Shown: one piece after another, positions 47,543 to 58,431 of the stretch | How the letters are laid out: each line of letters begins with the position of its first letter | Position numbering within the stretch: position 1 is the first letter of the stretch | From: Vibrio sp. ES.051 | Lineage (GTDB): Bacteria > Pseudomonadota > Gammaproteobacteria > Enterobacterales > Vibrionaceae | Length of the DNA stretch: 64,000 nucleotides | Direction of reading: 5' to 3' | Assembly: GCF_002563795.1 (NCBI RefSeq) | Contig: NZ_PDJL01000005.1 | Location: forward strand, 248,001 to 312,000 | Notes under the pieces: generated by a model | The model's input: only the letters and a program-made list of their open reading frames with translations | Told to the model about the DNA's origin: nothing | Databases searched by the model: none | Position numbers and translations under genes: made by a program

Positions 47543-49234
47543 TTAAGCGCTCTTATTGGCCTGTTCGGCATCATTCTCTTCACGAAGAACACGACGTAAG
47601 ATCTTACCAACGTTGGTCTTAGGTAGATCTTCACGAAACTCGACCAACTTAGGCACTTTGTAGCCTGTTAAGTGTTGACGACAATGTGTAATCACTTCGT
47701 CTTTAGTCAAGCTCGGATCGCGTTTTACGACGTAGATCTTAACTAATTCGCCTGACACTTCATGTGGCTGACCAATGGCTGCAACCTCGAGCACTTTACC
47801 ATGCAGTGCAACCACCTCTTCAATTTCGTTCGGATAAACGTTGAAGCCAGACACCAAGATCATGTCTTTCTTACGGTCAACTATATGTAGGAAGCCTTCG
47901 TCATCGAACTTAACGATATCACCGGTGGATAACCAGCCGTCTTCGTTGATCGTGTCTTTCGTTGCTTCAGGGCGCTGCCAATAACCTTGCATCACCTGAG
48001 GGCCACGAACTTGAAGCTCACCGGTTTCAGTATTTGGAAGTGCGTTGCCTTCTTCGTCCACAATGCGAACTTCTGTTGATGGCACAGGTAAACCGATAGA
48101 GCCGTTGTACTCAACAAGATCATGCGGGTATGCCGCAACCAATGGAGAACACTCGGTTAGACCGTAACCTTCTAGTAGATAACAACCGGTGGTCTTCTGC
48201 CATCTTTCTGCCACTGAGCGCTGCACAGCCATACCACCACCGACGGCTAACCGTAGGTTGCTGAAATCCAACTCGTGGAAATCTTCGTTGTTAACCAGTG
48301 CATTAAATAAGGTGTTCACGCCTGTAATCGCAGTAAACGGATGTTTTTGTAACTCTTTTACGAACCCTGGAATATCTCGAGGGTTGGTAATAAGTAGGTT
48401 ACGACCACCCATTTCGATAAACAGTAAGCAGTTTACGGTAAGAGCAAATACGTGGTAAAGCGGTAGCGCTGTCACGACCAATTCACGGCCCGGAGATAAA
48501 ACCGGTCCGTACGCGCCTTTCGCCTGTAGAACGTTCGCAATCATATTACGGTGTGTAAGAATTGCACCTTTCGCGACGCCTGTCGTACCACCTGTATATT
48601 GCAGGAATGCGATGTCATCCCCAGACATAAACGGTTTAACGTATTGTAGACGACGACCTTTACGCAATGCCTGACGCATTGAGATCGCACCAGGTAAATC
48701 GTACTTAGGTACCATGCCCTTAACGTACTTCACGACAAAATCGACAACCGTGCCTTTCGCGCGTGGCAGCATTTGACCAAGGCTGGTTAACACTACGTGT
48801 TTGACTGGTGTTTTATCGACAATTTGCTCAAGCGTGTTGGCAAAGTTAGACACAATCACAATCGTCGTCGCACCTGAGTCATTCAATTGGTGTTCAAGTT
48901 CACGAGGAGTGTAAAGTGGGTTAACGTTGACGGCGATACAACCTGCCCGCAAAATACCAAACAACGCCACTGGGTATTGCAGTAGGTTTGGCATCATTAG
49001 AGCAACGCGGTCACCCTTTTGCAGTTTTAACTCGTTTTGCAGATACGCTGCGAATGCGCGACTACGCTCTTCCAATTTACGGAAGGTCATAACCGAGCCC
49101 ATGTTCATGAATGCCGGTTGGTCTGCATATTTTTGTACAGACTGCTCAAACATTTCTACCAAAGACTCATATTGCTCTGGATTAATGGTTTCAGGTACGT
49201 CACTTGGATAACGTGAAAGCCATGGTTTATCCAC
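47543..49234 (-). CDS. fadD: long-chain-fatty-acid-CoA ligase FadD
   Basis: The 563-residue AMP-forming acyl-CoA synthetase has the P-loop-like [29 protein letters not shown] and the FadD-type [16 protein letters not shown] hinge motif. It activates exogenous long-chain fatty acids as they enter, coupling uptake to CoA addition, and feeds beta-oxidation. It lies in a minus-strand group with rnd and the hydrolase. No FadR-like operator was evident. Confidence 0.96.
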   Translation of the reverse strand: MDKPWLSRYPSDVPETINPEQYESLVEMFEQSVQKYADQPAFMNMGSVMTFRKLEERSRAFAAYLQNELKLQKGDRVALMMPNLLQYPVALFGILRAGCIAVNVNPLYTPRELEHQLNDSGATTIVIVSNFANTLEQIVDKTPVKHVVLTSLGQMLPRAKGTVVDFVVKYVKGMVPKYDLPGAISMRQALRKGRRLQYVKPFMSGDDIAFLQYTGGTTGVAKGAILTHRNMIANVLQAKGAYGPVLSPGRELVVTALPLYHVFALTVNCLLFIEMGGRNLLITNPRDIPGFVKELQKHPFTAITGVNTLFNALVNNEDFHELDFSNLRLAVGGGMAVQRSVAERWQKTTGCYLLEGYGLTECSPLVAAYPHDLVEYNGSIGLPVPSTEVRIVDEEGNALPNTETGELQVRGPQVMQGYWQRPEATKDTINEDGWLSTGDIVKFDDEGFLHIVDRKKDMILVSGFNVYPNEIEEVVALHGKVLEVAAIGQPHEVSGELVKIYVVKRDPSLTKDEVITHCRQHLTGYKVPKLVEFREDLPKTNVGKILRRVLREENDAEQANKSA

Positions 49235-49340
49235 GATGTTACTCCTCGTTTATAACTGGCTAAAAAATAGCGTCCTTTTTATTTTGAAAGCTATTACAGC
49301 ACAGCGAACGTGCTTGAGCACGCAACTCTCAAACACTTGT

Positions 49341-50198
49341 TTAAATTTTGTTAACTACACCAAGAATTCGCGTTGCAACCTCGAGTATTTGCTCTAAATG
49401 ACAGTGATGACCACCCTCGATAGAAACCACTTGCGGTGGGTTCTCTCCCCAATAAACTGGGTTAGATGGAAAATTCTGAAATCCTTGATCGCCTAATACG
49501 ATCAAATGAGGGCAACGTATTTGGCTGGTAATCGAGTTAGCATGCGTTTGCGCCATTCGGTAAAGCGACGCACATTTTAACTTGGTATCATGCCGCCAAT
49601 ACCATTTATCTCCTCGCAACTCAGTTCCGCGCTCGACTATCGGCAGAAGCTGCTCAGCGGTTAATTGGTTGGCTTGTATGCGTAATTTTAACGCCAGATC
49701 GAAGGAGGCCATGGTTCGCTTTGGCTTGTTGTGCTGTCTTACTCGACTTAAAACGCCATCACGAAGACGAGGCAAACTGTTAGCAGGATCTTCAGTAAGA
49801 GGACCTGCTCCCTCAATTTGCACTAGAGCTTCGACCTGCTCTGGAAACGCAGCACTATAGCAACTTGCGATTAAAGCACCAAGTGAATGCCCTACTAATA
49901 TCAGTCTGTTTGGTGATAATTCATCCAACAACTGATATAAATCGGCAATATAGTCGTGAAAGGGGTAATAATTATCGTGAGATTTATGGCTAGACCAACC
50001 GTGACCAAACAGATCAATGGCAAGAAGGTGTAAGTGAGGGTGAAGTTGATTCAACTGTTCCATGAGTGCTTTAAAGCTGCCCGCATTATCTAACCATCCA
50101 TGAAGAAAAACGACTGACAAGTCAGCCGTTTTTTCGTTCCCTATCTCTAGGGCTGCCATTTTTCCGGCAGGAAGCTTGAATTGACGCTCATGTATCAC
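49341..50198 (-). CDS. alpha/beta hydrolase
   Basis: The 285-residue alpha/beta-hydrolase fold enzyme has the oxyanion FLHGWLDNAGSF, the nucleophile elbow GHSLGALIAS and the catalytic His in EGGHHCHLEQ. There is no signal peptide, so it is cytoplasmic. The substrate is unknown; such genes next to fadD and Slp may act on esters or thioesters. Intact and normal length. The slp gene is 3 bp upstream. Confidence 0.9.
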   Translation of the reverse strand: MIHERQFKLPAGKMAALEIGNEKTADLSVVFLHGWLDNAGSFKALMEQLNQLHPHLHLLAIDLFGHGWSSHKSHDNYYPFHDYIADLYQLLDELSPNRLILVGHSLGALIASCYSAAFPEQVEALVQIEGAGPLTEDPANSLPRLRDGVLSRVRQHNKPKRTMASFDLALKLRIQANQLTAEQLLPIVERGTELRGDKWYWRHDTKLKCASLYRMAQTHANSITSQIRCPHLIVLGDQGFQNFPSNPVYWGENPPQVVSIEGGHHCHLEQILEVATRILGVVNKI

Positions 50199-50201
50199 AG
50201 A

Positions 50202-50759
50202 TTATTTGACCTGTTTGATCACTTTGCCATCTTGTGGGAAATCATTACGCCACATGCGGCAATTGATTGAGTAACACGGATAAAAGTAAGTTGGTGAGTC
50301 ATACATGCGGACACGCTCTTCAATTTTCCATAAACGGTATCCTTGCCCCTTAATGAGCGGGAATATGTATTGGTGTTCACCAATTTTTCCTTCTTCTTCC
50401 CCTGCTCCTTTGCCTACCACCGTCAACAAGCGACCTTCACTAAAGGCGACAGGCTCTAAATAACCATCAAAATAAGCAATAAAGCGTCCCATTGGCTCTT
50501 GGTCAATATCCGGTTTACCCGATTTACTGATTGGTAGGTTTACGATCTCTAGACGGGTTTTATCTTTGAAGTTATCCACTTTAGCGATGATTCCGCCAAG
50601 GCGAACATCTTCACTCACTTGCCCTTGAGACTCAGCGAAAGCTTTATAATCAGTAACGACTTGTTCTGTGCTGGCATTTAGCTCCTCAGGCAACGAGCTA
50701 CACGCAGACAAAGTAACCGCAGCAAATAACACGAGAAAAAACCGTCCAAAAACCTTCAT
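50202..50759 (-). CDS. slp: Slp family outer-membrane lipoprotein
   Basis: The 185-residue lipoprotein starts at 50759 (MKVFGRFFLVLF..) after an AGGTGG ribosome site and has the lipobox LSAC with the acylated Cys near residue 19. The Slp domain (GRFIAYFDGYLEPVAFSEGR..VVGKG) follows. Slp proteins are outer-membrane lipoproteins induced in stationary phase or starvation. The longer frame to 50804 lacks a ribosome site. Confidence 0.92.
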   Translation of the reverse strand: MKVFGRFFLVLFAAVTLSACSSLPEELNASTEQVVTDYKAFAESQGQVSEDVRLGGIIAKVDNFKDKTRLEIVNLPISKSGKPDIDQEPMGRFIAYFDGYLEPVAFSEGRLLTVVGKGAGEEEGKIGEHQYIFPLIKGQGYRLWKIEERVRMYDSPTYFYPCYSINCRMWRNDFPQDGKVIKQVK

Positions 50760-50800
50760 AAACCACCTTTCACTATTAGTAATCCCAAGCAGAGGAAATC

Positions 50801-51106
50801 TCACACGTAAATATCGACACCAAGTAACTGAGCCAGTTCCTCTTTTTTAGCTCGATTCATGACATCCATGTATTGTTCCATCGCTTTACGTGCACTTCCT
50901 TCGGGAAGGTCATATTGCACTTGAGCTCGGTGAATTTGGGACTCATCCATGTGTTTTATGGAATGCGCCACGGCATTAGCGACCTTTGAAGGCTGACCGA
51001 CAGGTTGCTTTGTTTTTGATTTATTTACCTGCTTCTTTTTGCTGACTTTATTGCTGCGATTCGCACTAGGGGCCAGTGAAGGAGGCAAGCCATTAATCGA
51101 CGCCAT
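50801..51106 (-). CDS. conserved hypothetical Vibrio protein
   Basis: The 101-residue protein has a disordered basic N-terminal half (SKKKQVNKSKTKQP) and a helical C-terminal half (ESQIHRAQVQYDLPEGSARKAMEQYMDVMNRAKKEEL). I do not recognise a function. It lies directly upstream of slp in the same direction, probably in one transcript. Confidence 0.72.
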   Translation of the reverse strand: MASINGLPPSLAPSANRSNKVSKKKQVNKSKTKQPVGQPSKVANAVAHSIKHMDESQIHRAQVQYDLPEGSARKAMEQYMDVMNRAKKEELAQLLGVDIYV

Positions 51107-51166
51107 AACGCTCCATTAAAATACAGGGCAAATGCCCTGCTCTTTATCATGTTAATGAAAAACGGA

Positions 51167-51868
51167 TTATTCGCGGCCCGGAAGTTTTTTCCATGTCACA
51201 TTATCACGTAGATAAACAGGGCTTGAATCTTCTACCGGCACGGTATTACCCTTTTTAAATGCTTGTTCAGCAAGAATCACGATGTCTTGTGCATCAGGGT
51301 ACAGAACCTCGCCACGAGTCAAATTAAACGGTAAGTCTGCTAACGCTTCTTGGTACGCATCCCAACCCGTACCTGCTGTCGTCCACGTTTTGTCATCTGC
51401 TTGTGCTTCTTCAGTTAGACGTGCTGGTGGAATAACACATTCTTCATCAATACCAACCCATTCACCATTCTCTTGACGAGAATAGCGCGCCCAGTAAATT
51501 TCGCTCATGCGCGCATCAATGGCCACAGCGACATCAGTCGCACCATGCAAACGATAGCTACCTTGAGCCATCGCCGCTAATGTTGACACACCAATCATAG
51601 GTAGCTCAGCACCAAATGCTAAACCTTGGGCAATACCAATACCGATACGAACGCCAGTAAAACTACCAGGACCACGTCCAAATGCTAGCGCGTCTAACTC
51701 TTGTAGAGTCAGACCTGCTTCTTTGAGTACTTCATCAACCATTGGCAGTACTTTTTTGGTGTGATCACGTGGCGCAATCGCACTGCGTGAAATCACTTGA
51801 TCATTAGCCAATAGGGCAACTGAACAGTTTTCAGTTGCGGTATCGATAGCAAGAATTTTTGCGCTCAT
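51167..51868 (-). CDS. tsaB: tRNA threonylcarbamoyladenosine biosynthesis protein TsaB
   Basis: The 233-residue ASKHA-fold protein has the N-terminal [14 protein letters not shown] and [24 protein letters not shown]. It is the non-catalytic partner of TsaD and TsaE in making t6A37 on ANN-decoding tRNAs. It has no metal site, as in YeaZ/TsaB. yoaA lies immediately upstream on the minus strand. Confidence 0.95.
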   Translation of the reverse strand: MSAKILAIDTATENCSVALLANDQVISRSAIAPRDHTKKVLPMVDEVLKEAGLTLQELDALAFGRGPGSFTGVRIGIGIAQGLAFGAELPMIGVSTLAAMAQGSYRLHGATDVAVAIDARMSEIYWARYSRQENGEWVGIDEECVIPPARLTEEAQADDKTWTTAGTGWDAYQEALADLPFNLTRGEVLYPDAQDIVILAEQAFKKGNTVPVEDSSPVYLRDNVTWKKLPGRE

Positions 51869-51897
51869 TTAACTCTCTACAACTCTCATTTATTGGG

Positions 51898-53838
51898 TTA
51901 TGCCTCAGCACTTACGTCTGTGACAGATTGTTCGGTTTTTAGGAATGCTTTGATTCCATCTAAATCTCGCGTTCTTGGGATGGGCGGCAAACTTCCAAGG
52001 AAAACACCACCGTAATCTCGCGTGACGAGGCGATTATCACAAATGATCAACGCACCGTGATCCTTTTGATCTCGAATTAATCGCCCTACTCCCTGCTTTA
52101 ACGTAATCACGGCATCCGGAACTTGCACTTCTGCAAATGGCTCACCGCCGCGTAACCGACAATCTTCGATTCGGGCTTTAAGCAATGGATCATCAGGGGC
52201 GGTAAACGGTAATTTATCGATAATAACACAGCTCAGCGCATCACCTCTAACATCAATCCCTTCCCAAAAAGCGCCCGTCGCCACCAGTAAAGCGTTACCC
52301 AACTCCATGAACTCTGCAAGCGTCTTCTGTTTGCTCATTTCCCCTTGCATCAGCACTGGCAAATCAAGTACTTCACGAAACTTTTCACCCAATTCACGCA
52401 TCATGCTATGGGACGTACATAAGAAGAAACAACGACCATCGTTTTCTTCAATCACCGGAGCAAGCATTTTGACCAATTTATCCGCTAAACCATTGCTGTT
52501 TGGTTCTGGTAAGTACCGAGGCACACACAAGCGCGCTTGCTTTTGATAATCAAAGGGGGACGGCAATGAAAACTGCTGTGTAGGCTTCAGACCAAGACGA
52601 TCAGTAAAATGTTTAAAGTCACCCGATACCGCCAAGGTCGCCGAGGTAAAAATCCATGCGCCTTGTTTAATCTCTATTTGCTCATGAAACTTGTCGGCGA
52701 CCGAAAGCGGCGTGATATGCAAAGTAAAATGACGAGGTGACGTATCAAACCAATATGAATACCCTGTGATGTCGACATCACAAACTCGATTTATTCTGCC
52801 TTTAATCAAATTAGCACGCTCAAAAGCCGTATCCAGTAACTGACTGCGCCCTAGGGCTATTTTGAGAACATCGATCGCCAATTCAAGGCTATCGGTTAAG
52901 CGCAACAATTCTCGCTTAATGGATTCTGATTGCAACGCCTCACGCCAGTTGCCACGAAAGCCAGGCTCACCCAGTACAATCCGCATATCCATCGCACTTT
53001 GCATGAGTTTGTCGCCCACTTTTTGCAATTGGCGCATGTCTTTTGCTTCGGTGCGATAAGCAATTTCAATGTCTTTGGCGAGATCGTGAATTTGGCGGCT
53101 TGAAACTGACTGGCCGAAATATTCGCTGGCAATATCTGGCAACTGATGAGCCTCATCAAAAATAAACACGTCGGCTTCTGGAATCAGTTCGCCAAACCCC
53201 GTTTCTTTGATTGCCAAATCAGCGAGGAACAAGTGATGGTTTACCACGACAATATCAGAGTCCATGGCTCGCTTACGCGCTTTCAATACAAAGCAATCGG
53301 TGTAGCTCGGACACTCCTTACCCAAACAATTATCATTAGTTGAAGTGATGGTCGGAATGATCATGCTGTCTTCTGGTAGATCATCACAATCACCAAGGTC
53401 ACCAGTTTTGGTTTCTGACGACCAAGCTCGCACTTTAACCAGTTGGGTTAACAGCGTCGGGTCAGATTCATTAGTGTGGCTTTCGATCATTTGGCGGCTC
53501 AAGCGATCCAAACACAGATAGTTTGAACGGCCTTTCAATAATGCCACTTGGCCATAAAAACCCAGCGCATTGACCATCAGCGGTAGGTCACGATGGTATA
53601 ACTGCTCTTGCAAGTTTTTCGACCCCGTACTGATGATCACTTTTTTACCACTTAATAATGCGGGGACAAGGTATGCAAAGGTTTTGCCTGTTCCTGTTCC
53701 CGCTTCAACCACCAGTTGGTTTTGTTCTTTGATCGCGCGACTGACGGCTTCTGCCATATCGATTTGTGGCTGACGAGCCTGAAAGCCAGGAATGGCCTTG
53801 CCCAACGCACCATCAGAGGAAAAAGTTTTTGCGATCAT
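51898..53838 (-). CDS. yoaA: DinG-family Fe-S helicase YoaA
   Basis: The 646-residue XPD/DinG superfamily 2 helicase has Walker A EAGTGTGKTFAY, motif II DEAH, the Fe-S cluster cysteines (YLCLDRLS plus NCLGKECPSYTDC), and later motifs AFWEGIDVRGD and QGVGRLIRD. It unwinds DNA in repair, in E. coli with HolC. The start at 53838 (MIAKTFSSDG) is the family N-terminus; the open frame extends further but has no ribosome site. Confidence 0.93.
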   Translation of the reverse strand: MIAKTFSSDGALGKAIPGFQARQPQIDMAEAVSRAIKEQNQLVVEAGTGTGKTFAYLVPALLSGKKVIISTGSKNLQEQLYHRDLPLMVNALGFYGQVALLKGRSNYLCLDRLSRQMIESHTNESDPTLLTQLVKVRAWSSETKTGDLGDCDDLPEDSMIIPTITSTNDNCLGKECPSYTDCFVLKARKRAMDSDIVVVNHHLFLADLAIKETGFGELIPEADVFIFDEAHQLPDIASEYFGQSVSSRQIHDLAKDIEIAYRTEAKDMRQLQKVGDKLMQSAMDMRIVLGEPGFRGNWREALQSESIKRELLRLTDSLELAIDVLKIALGRSQLLDTAFERANLIKGRINRVCDVDITGYSYWFDTSPRHFTLHITPLSVADKFHEQIEIKQGAWIFTSATLAVSGDFKHFTDRLGLKPTQQFSLPSPFDYQKQARLCVPRYLPEPNSNGLADKLVKMLAPVIEENDGRCFFLCTSHSMMRELGEKFREVLDLPVLMQGEMSKQKTLAEFMELGNALLVATGAFWEGIDVRGDALSCVIIDKLPFTAPDDPLLKARIEDCRLRGGEPFAEVQVPDAVITLKQGVGRLIRDQKDHGALIICDNRLVTRDYGGVFLGSLPPIPRTRDLDGIKAFLKTEQSVTDVSAEA

Positions 53839-54056
53839 GTCTGATATCTGGTTTGAAAAAGTGTTGAGAGTATACCAGAGGAATAGGAGTGACATCAGCC
53901 CACAACTACACCCGCTTGCGGCGACACACGGATATTTTGTTGAAACCGACGTAAGAATAGATTATTTATGGTCAAAGATGGCAGTACGATTAATCCGATA
54001 AGGGATAACAAACATTTCGTACGCGAAAATAATTAATGCATGGAAGTACCTGATTT

Positions 54057-54890
54057 ATGGAAAAGAAAACACTGTTGACCCATTGCTCTGACGCTCCGGG
54101 CCTAATCTCAAAAATCACGAATATCTGTTACAAACACCAACTCAACATCGTTCACAATAACGAATTTGTTGATAATACCAGTGGGCACTTTTTCATGCGA
54201 ACGGAGTTGGAGGGGTACTTCAACGATCAAACGTTTCTTGCCGATTTAGACCAAGCGCTACCACAAGGTGCGAAGCACAAATTGGTGGGCTCTCGCCGCA
54301 AGCGTATCGTGATCCTCGTTACGAAAGAAGCGCACTGTTTGGGCGATATTTTGATGAAGAATTATGATGGAAGTCTAGATATCGAAATCGCTGCTGTTGT
54401 CGGTAACTACGACAAATTACAAACACTGACCGAACGTTTCGATATCCCTTATCACCATGTCACACATGAAGGTTTGACTCGTGAAGAACACGAACAAAAA
54501 ATGTCAGCAGTGATCAGTCAGTACAAGGCGGATTTTTTGGTACTAGCAAAATACATGCGCGTGCTTACACCAGCATTTGTAGAAAAGTATCATCATAAGA
54601 TCATTAATATTCACCACAGTTTCTTGCCTGCTTTTATCGGCGCAAAACCTTATCAGCAAGCGTACGACCGCGGCGTGAAAATCATTGGAGCTACCGCGCA
54701 CTTTGTGACCAATGACTTAGATGAAGGCCCAATTATTAAGCAAGATGTGATTCCAGTCGATCATACCTTGAGCGCTCAAGATATGGCGCAAGCAGGACGC
54801 GATGTTGAGAAGAACGTATTGAGTAGAGCGCTGAATAAAGTACTCAACGACCACGTTTTTGTTTACGGCAACAAAACCGTGATTCTGTAA
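54057..54890 (+). CDS. purU: formyltetrahydrofolate deformylase PurU
   Basis: The 277-residue enzyme has an N-terminal ACT domain (LLTHCSDAPGLISKITNICYKHQLNIVHN) and a formyltransferase-fold catalytic domain with HHSFLPAFIGAKPY and GATAHFVTNDLDEGPII. It hydrolyses 10-formyl-THF to formate and THF, balancing one-carbon pools and supplying formate to PurT. It is divergent from yoaA. Shares folate context with folD in this window but is not in its operon. Confidence 0.96.
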   Translation: MEKKTLLTHCSDAPGLISKITNICYKHQLNIVHNNEFVDNTSGHFFMRTELEGYFNDQTFLADLDQALPQGAKHKLVGSRRKRIVILVTKEAHCLGDILMKNYDGSLDIEIAAVVGNYDKLQTLTERFDIPYHHVTHEGLTREEHEQKMSAVISQYKADFLVLAKYMRVLTPAFVEKYHHKIINIHHSFLPAFIGAKPYQQAYDRGVKIIGATAHFVTNDLDEGPIIKQDVIPVDHTLSAQDMAQAGRDVEKNVLSRALNKVLNDHVFVYGNKTVIL

Positions 54891-55007
54891 CAGTCGTCAT
54901 CGAGCCGCATAGACTTTTCGATAAGGCTCAGGAAGTCAGAGGTGAGCGTGTGATAAGTTTGGAAGCTGCTCCTATTTATTACGCGCTCACAACAAGCAAG
55001 CTCTAAA

Positions 55008-55604
55008 TCATGCTCGTTCCGATTCCACAATACGCTTAAGAGAGTGTGGGTGAAGCTTGATACACAAACCTTGGTACTTAAATGCTACGGTCGGGTTATG
55101 TAGACGCTCCCCCTCGCCTTTCGGGCTAGAGAGTTTGATCTTTACACCCAGTTCATCAAGTTTCTCAACCTGTGCTCCAAAACTCGGATAAGTATGTTTC
55201 AGATCATGCAGAAACTCATCTGCGGTTTCGGCATGTGATGGAATCACAAACTCCACGTGCTCCCAACTCTCAACTGGGTAGACTTTTCCTTCAGCTGGGT
55301 ATGGCAACTCTAAGCACTCAATCTTCCAACCTCGGCTTTCCAACGCTTTATCAAATTCAATGACAATAATTGGCCGACCATTGATTTGAGCTTGGGAAAT
55401 CACCTTGCCGTACGGCATCCACGCCTCATGAGCAGCCTTTGCGGTGTTCGCATTATTGATGCGTAAGGCGATGTGATCGGCTTGAGCCAAATGTAGATCG
55501 AGCTTCAATATTTCAGCGAGCACTTCAACCTTTGACATAAAGGCATCTAAGTCTTGGATCATCAATTCAGGGGTTAAGCGTTTTTCAACGAGTGGAGTGG
55601 TCAT
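55008..55604 (-). CDS. yecM: YecM family protein
   Basis: The 198-residue protein from ATG 55604 (MTTPLVEKRLTPEL) has the VOC/glyoxalase-like fold: LHLAQADHIALRINN, INGRPIIVIEFDKAL, ESWEHVEFVIPSH. Putative metal ligands in this fold (His, Glu) are present. The function is unknown. YecM lies divergently next to argS in many enterobacteria and vibrios, as here. Confidence 0.9.
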   Translation of the reverse strand: MTTPLVEKRLTPELMIQDLDAFMSKVEVLAEILKLDLHLAQADHIALRINNANTAKAAHEAWMPYGKVISQAQINGRPIIVIEFDKALESRGWKIECLELPYPAEGKVYPVESWEHVEFVIPSHAETADEFLHDLKHTYPSFGAQVEKLDELGVKIKLSSPKGEGERLHNPTVAFKYQGLCIKLHPHSLKRIVESERA

Positions 55605-55824
55605 GCTGTTCTCTTTTAGGGCAATTCTTATCTCTATTTTGGGCGTAATAATAAACGTAAATAGAGTGACATTTCCATTCAATCGAAAAAGTAAAAATTT
55701 ACCCAAATCCTCTCTGTATGAAAATCAATAAAGTTGTTATCATTAGCCCCATTTTTGTGAACTCCAACAGAACTCGGCGCCCAATTTTGCCGAGTTTTTC
55801 GTCCTTGAATTGAAGGAAACGCGT

Positions 55825-57558
55825 GTGAATATCCAAGCACTTATTAATGACAAAGTATCTCAGGCTCTAGAAGCCGCTGGCGCACCTGCAGGCAGCCCTG
55901 CGGCGGTTCGTCAATCAGCAAAGCCACAATTTGGTGACTACCAAGCAAACGGCGTAATGGGCGTTGCTAAAAAACTGGGTACTAACCCTCGAGAATTTGC
56001 ACAGAAAGTCCTGGATGTTCTAGACCTAGACGGTATTGCGAGTAAAACAGAAATCGCAGGACCTGGTTTCATTAACATTTTCCTAAGCGAAGAATTCCTT
56101 GCAAAACAAGCAGACGCAGCACTAGCAGACGCTCGTCTTGGCGTAGCTAAAGAAAAAGCGCAAACCATTGTTGCTGACTACTCAGCGCCAAACGTGGCAA
56201 AAGAAATGCACGTGGGCCATCTGCGTTCAACTATCATCGGTGATGCTGTAGTCCGTACGCTTGAGTTCCTTGGCCACAAAGTAATTCGTGCCAACCACAT
56301 CGGTGACTGGGGCACGCAGTTCGGCATGCTTATCGCCAACCTTGAGCGTGTACAGCAAGAGTCTGGCGAAGTTTCGATGGAACTGGCTGACCTAGAAGCG
56401 TTCTACCGTGAATCGAAAAAGCTTTATGATGAAGATGAAGAATTCGCCGTAAAAGCGCGTAACTACGTAGTCAAACTGCAAAGTGGTGACGAGTACTGCG
56501 CACAAATGTGGAAGAAACTCGTTGACGTCACCATGATCCAAAACCAGCGCAACTACGATCGTCTCAACGTTTCACTGACTCGTGACGACGTAATGGGCGA
56601 AAGCATGTACAACGACATGTTGCCTAAGATCGTTGCGGACCTTAAAGAGCAAGGCCTTGCGGTTGAAGATGATGGCGCGCAAGTGGTATTTCTCGATGAA
56701 TACAAAAATAAAGATGGCGAAGCGATGGGCGTTATCGTTCAAAAACGCGACGGCGGCTTCCTATACACAACCACAGATATCGCGTGTGCGAAATACCGTT
56801 ACGAAAATCTAGGCGCAGATCGTGTGCTTTATTTCATTGATTCACGTCAGCACCAGCACCTTATGCAAGCATGGACTATCGTTCGTAAAGCGGGCTATGT
56901 TCCTGAATCGGTTTCTCTTGAGCACCACGCATTCGGGATGATGCTGGGTAAAGATGGTCGTCCATTTAAAACTCGTTCTGGTGGTACTGTTCGTTTGGCT
57001 GACCTTTTGGATGAAGCAGAAGAGCGTGCAGCTAAACTGATCGAATCTAAAAACTCAGAGTTGAGTACAGAAGAGAAAGAGAAGATCTCTAAAACAGTGG
57101 CAATGGCCGCGGTTAAGTACTCTGACCTATCTAAGCACCGTACCACGGATTACGTCTTTGATTGGGACAACATGCTAGCGTTTGAAGGCAACACTGCACC
57201 ATACATGCAGTACGCGTACACTCGTGTTGCCTCTATTTTTGCTAAAGCTGGCGTTGCTATGGACGCTATCCAAGGTGAAATCAAAATCACTGACGAAAAA
57301 GAGAAAGCGCTTATTGCTAAACTTATGCAGTTTGAAGAAGCGGTTCAATCTGTCGCTCGTGAAGGTCAACCACACATCATGTGTAGCTACCTATTCGAAC
57401 TAGCAGGTCAGTTCTCTAGCTTCTACGAAGCTTGCCCTATCCTCATTGCTGAAGACGAAACGGTAAAACAAAGCCGCCTGAAACTTGCAGCACTGACGGC
57501 AAAGACCATTAAACAAGGTCTATCTCTACTAGGTATTGATACACTAGAGCGCATGTAA
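55825..57558 (+). CDS. argS: arginyl-tRNA synthetase
   Basis: The 577-residue class I synthetase has an N-terminal add-1 domain (about 1-110, [21 protein letters not shown]). The HIGH-like [11 protein letters not shown], the KMSKS-like [17 protein letters not shown], and a C-terminal helical anticodon-binding domain follow. I use the GTG at 55825 (MNIQALIND) after a GAAGGAAA ribosome site; the open frame begins at 55810. It charges tRNA-Arg, including the tRNA used as the island's attachment site. Confidence 0.97.
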   Translation: MNIQALINDKVSQALEAAGAPAGSPAAVRQSAKPQFGDYQANGVMGVAKKLGTNPREFAQKVLDVLDLDGIASKTEIAGPGFINIFLSEEFLAKQADAALADARLGVAKEKAQTIVADYSAPNVAKEMHVGHLRSTIIGDAVVRTLEFLGHKVIRANHIGDWGTQFGMLIANLERVQQESGEVSMELADLEAFYRESKKLYDEDEEFAVKARNYVVKLQSGDEYCAQMWKKLVDVTMIQNQRNYDRLNVSLTRDDVMGESMYNDMLPKIVADLKEQGLAVEDDGAQVVFLDEYKNKDGEAMGVIVQKRDGGFLYTTTDIACAKYRYENLGADRVLYFIDSRQHQHLMQAWTIVRKAGYVPESVSLEHHAFGMMLGKDGRPFKTRSGGTVRLADLLDEAEERAAKLIESKNSELSTEEKEKISKTVAMAAVKYSDLSKHRTTDYVFDWDNMLAFEGNTAPYMQYAYTRVASIFAKAGVAMDAIQGEIKITDEKEKALIAKLMQFEEAVQSVAREGQPHIMCSYLFELAGQFSSFYEACPILIAEDETVKQSRLKLAALTAKTIKQGLSLLGIDTLERM

Positions 57559-57603
57559 GCAACTTTAGTCTACAACTCAAATAGCTACAGCTTAATGAGC
57601 ACC

Positions 57604-57635
57604 AAGGTTGGCGTGAAAACGTCAACCTTTGTTTT
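57604..57635 (+). terminator. terminator after argS
   Basis: AAGGTTGGCG-TGAAAA-CGTCAACCTT followed by TGTTTT lies about 45 bp after argS. Confidence 0.8.
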
Positions 57636-57680
57636 ATCTGACGTATACTAATCCTAATAAAAATAAATTGGAAAACAACC

Positions 57681-58109
57681 ATGAGTTTTGAACTTCATCC
57701 TCAACTGGCAAAAGACACCACTGTGATCGGCCACTTCCTGCTTTGCGTTGCACTTCTACATAAAGACAATGCTGTGCCATGGGTTATCTTGGTGCCTAAA
57801 CGCGCAAATTTGAAAGAGCTTCACCACTTGCCAATGCAAGAGCAACAACAGTTTTTGCTCGAATCTCAAGCGGTAAGCCAAGCACTCGAAGCGACATTCC
57901 GCCCAGACAAATTAAACCTTGGCGCTTTGGGTAACATGGTTCCACAATTGCATATTCACCATATTGCGCGCTTTAAGGATGATGTTGCTTGGCCAGGCCC
58001 TGTTTGGGGCAATACCCAAGGCGAGTTCCGTACTGACGAAGAACAGGAAGAGATTCTTAACCGAATTCGCAATGTGCTGTCGTTAAGCTCTATCTTTCGT
58101 AAAGCGTAA
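57681..58109 (+). CDS. HIT domain protein
   Basis: The 142-residue histidine-triad fold protein has LHIHHIARFKDD (HxHxx motif) near residues 95-106 and the upstream VILVPKRANLKELHHL region. HIT enzymes hydrolyse or transfer nucleotide-phosphate bonds. The substrate is unknown. It follows argS in the same direction after a terminator, so it is probably independent. Confidence 0.88.
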   Translation: MSFELHPQLAKDTTVIGHFLLCVALLHKDNAVPWVILVPKRANLKELHHLPMQEQQQFLLESQAVSQALEATFRPDKLNLGALGNMVPQLHIHHIARFKDDVAWPGPVWGNTQGEFRTDEEQEEILNRIRNVLSLSSIFRKA

Positions 58110-58143
58110 CCGTTATATAACTTTCAATTCAGGCAGAGACTAA

Positions 58144-58171
58144 AAAGCCGCATCATTGCTGATGCGGCTTT
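58144..58171. terminator. bidirectional terminator between HIT and feoC
   Basis: AAAGCCGCATCA-TTGC-TGATGCGGCTTT is a perfect 12-base stem with an A-run before and T-run after it, between convergent genes. Confidence 0.88.
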
Positions 58172-58200
58172 GTTATTTGTGCACGACCGTTTGCTGTCTA

Positions 58201-58431
58201 CTACATGGTTACGGTAAGTGACAAACCATCGTGCTTTGTGACTGCATAGCGTATTCGCGTTATATGATGAGCTTTATTTGTATCTACCAAGCGAGAAATA
58301 CGACCTTTGTTAATCCACACACTTAACATAGCGTCTGCCCCGTCTTCACTCATTCCGAACTGCTTTGCTAGCTCAGATTGGGAAACCGTGCCTTTTTCGG
58401 CAATATATTGATAAAGCTCTGTTAAAATCAT
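58201..58431 (-). CDS. feoC: ferrous iron transport protein FeoC
   Basis: The 76-residue winged-helix protein (LTELYQYIAEKGTVSQSELAKQFGMSEDGADAML) matches FeoC of Vibrio. It binds the FeoB N-terminal domain and protects or organises the transporter. It lacks the Cys cluster found in many enterobacterial FeoCs, as is usual for vibrios. It overlaps feoB by 4 bp. Confidence 0.9.
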   Translation of the reverse strand: MILTELYQYIAEKGTVSQSELAKQFGMSEDGADAMLSVWINKGRISRLVDTNKAHHITRIRYAVTKHDGLSLTVTM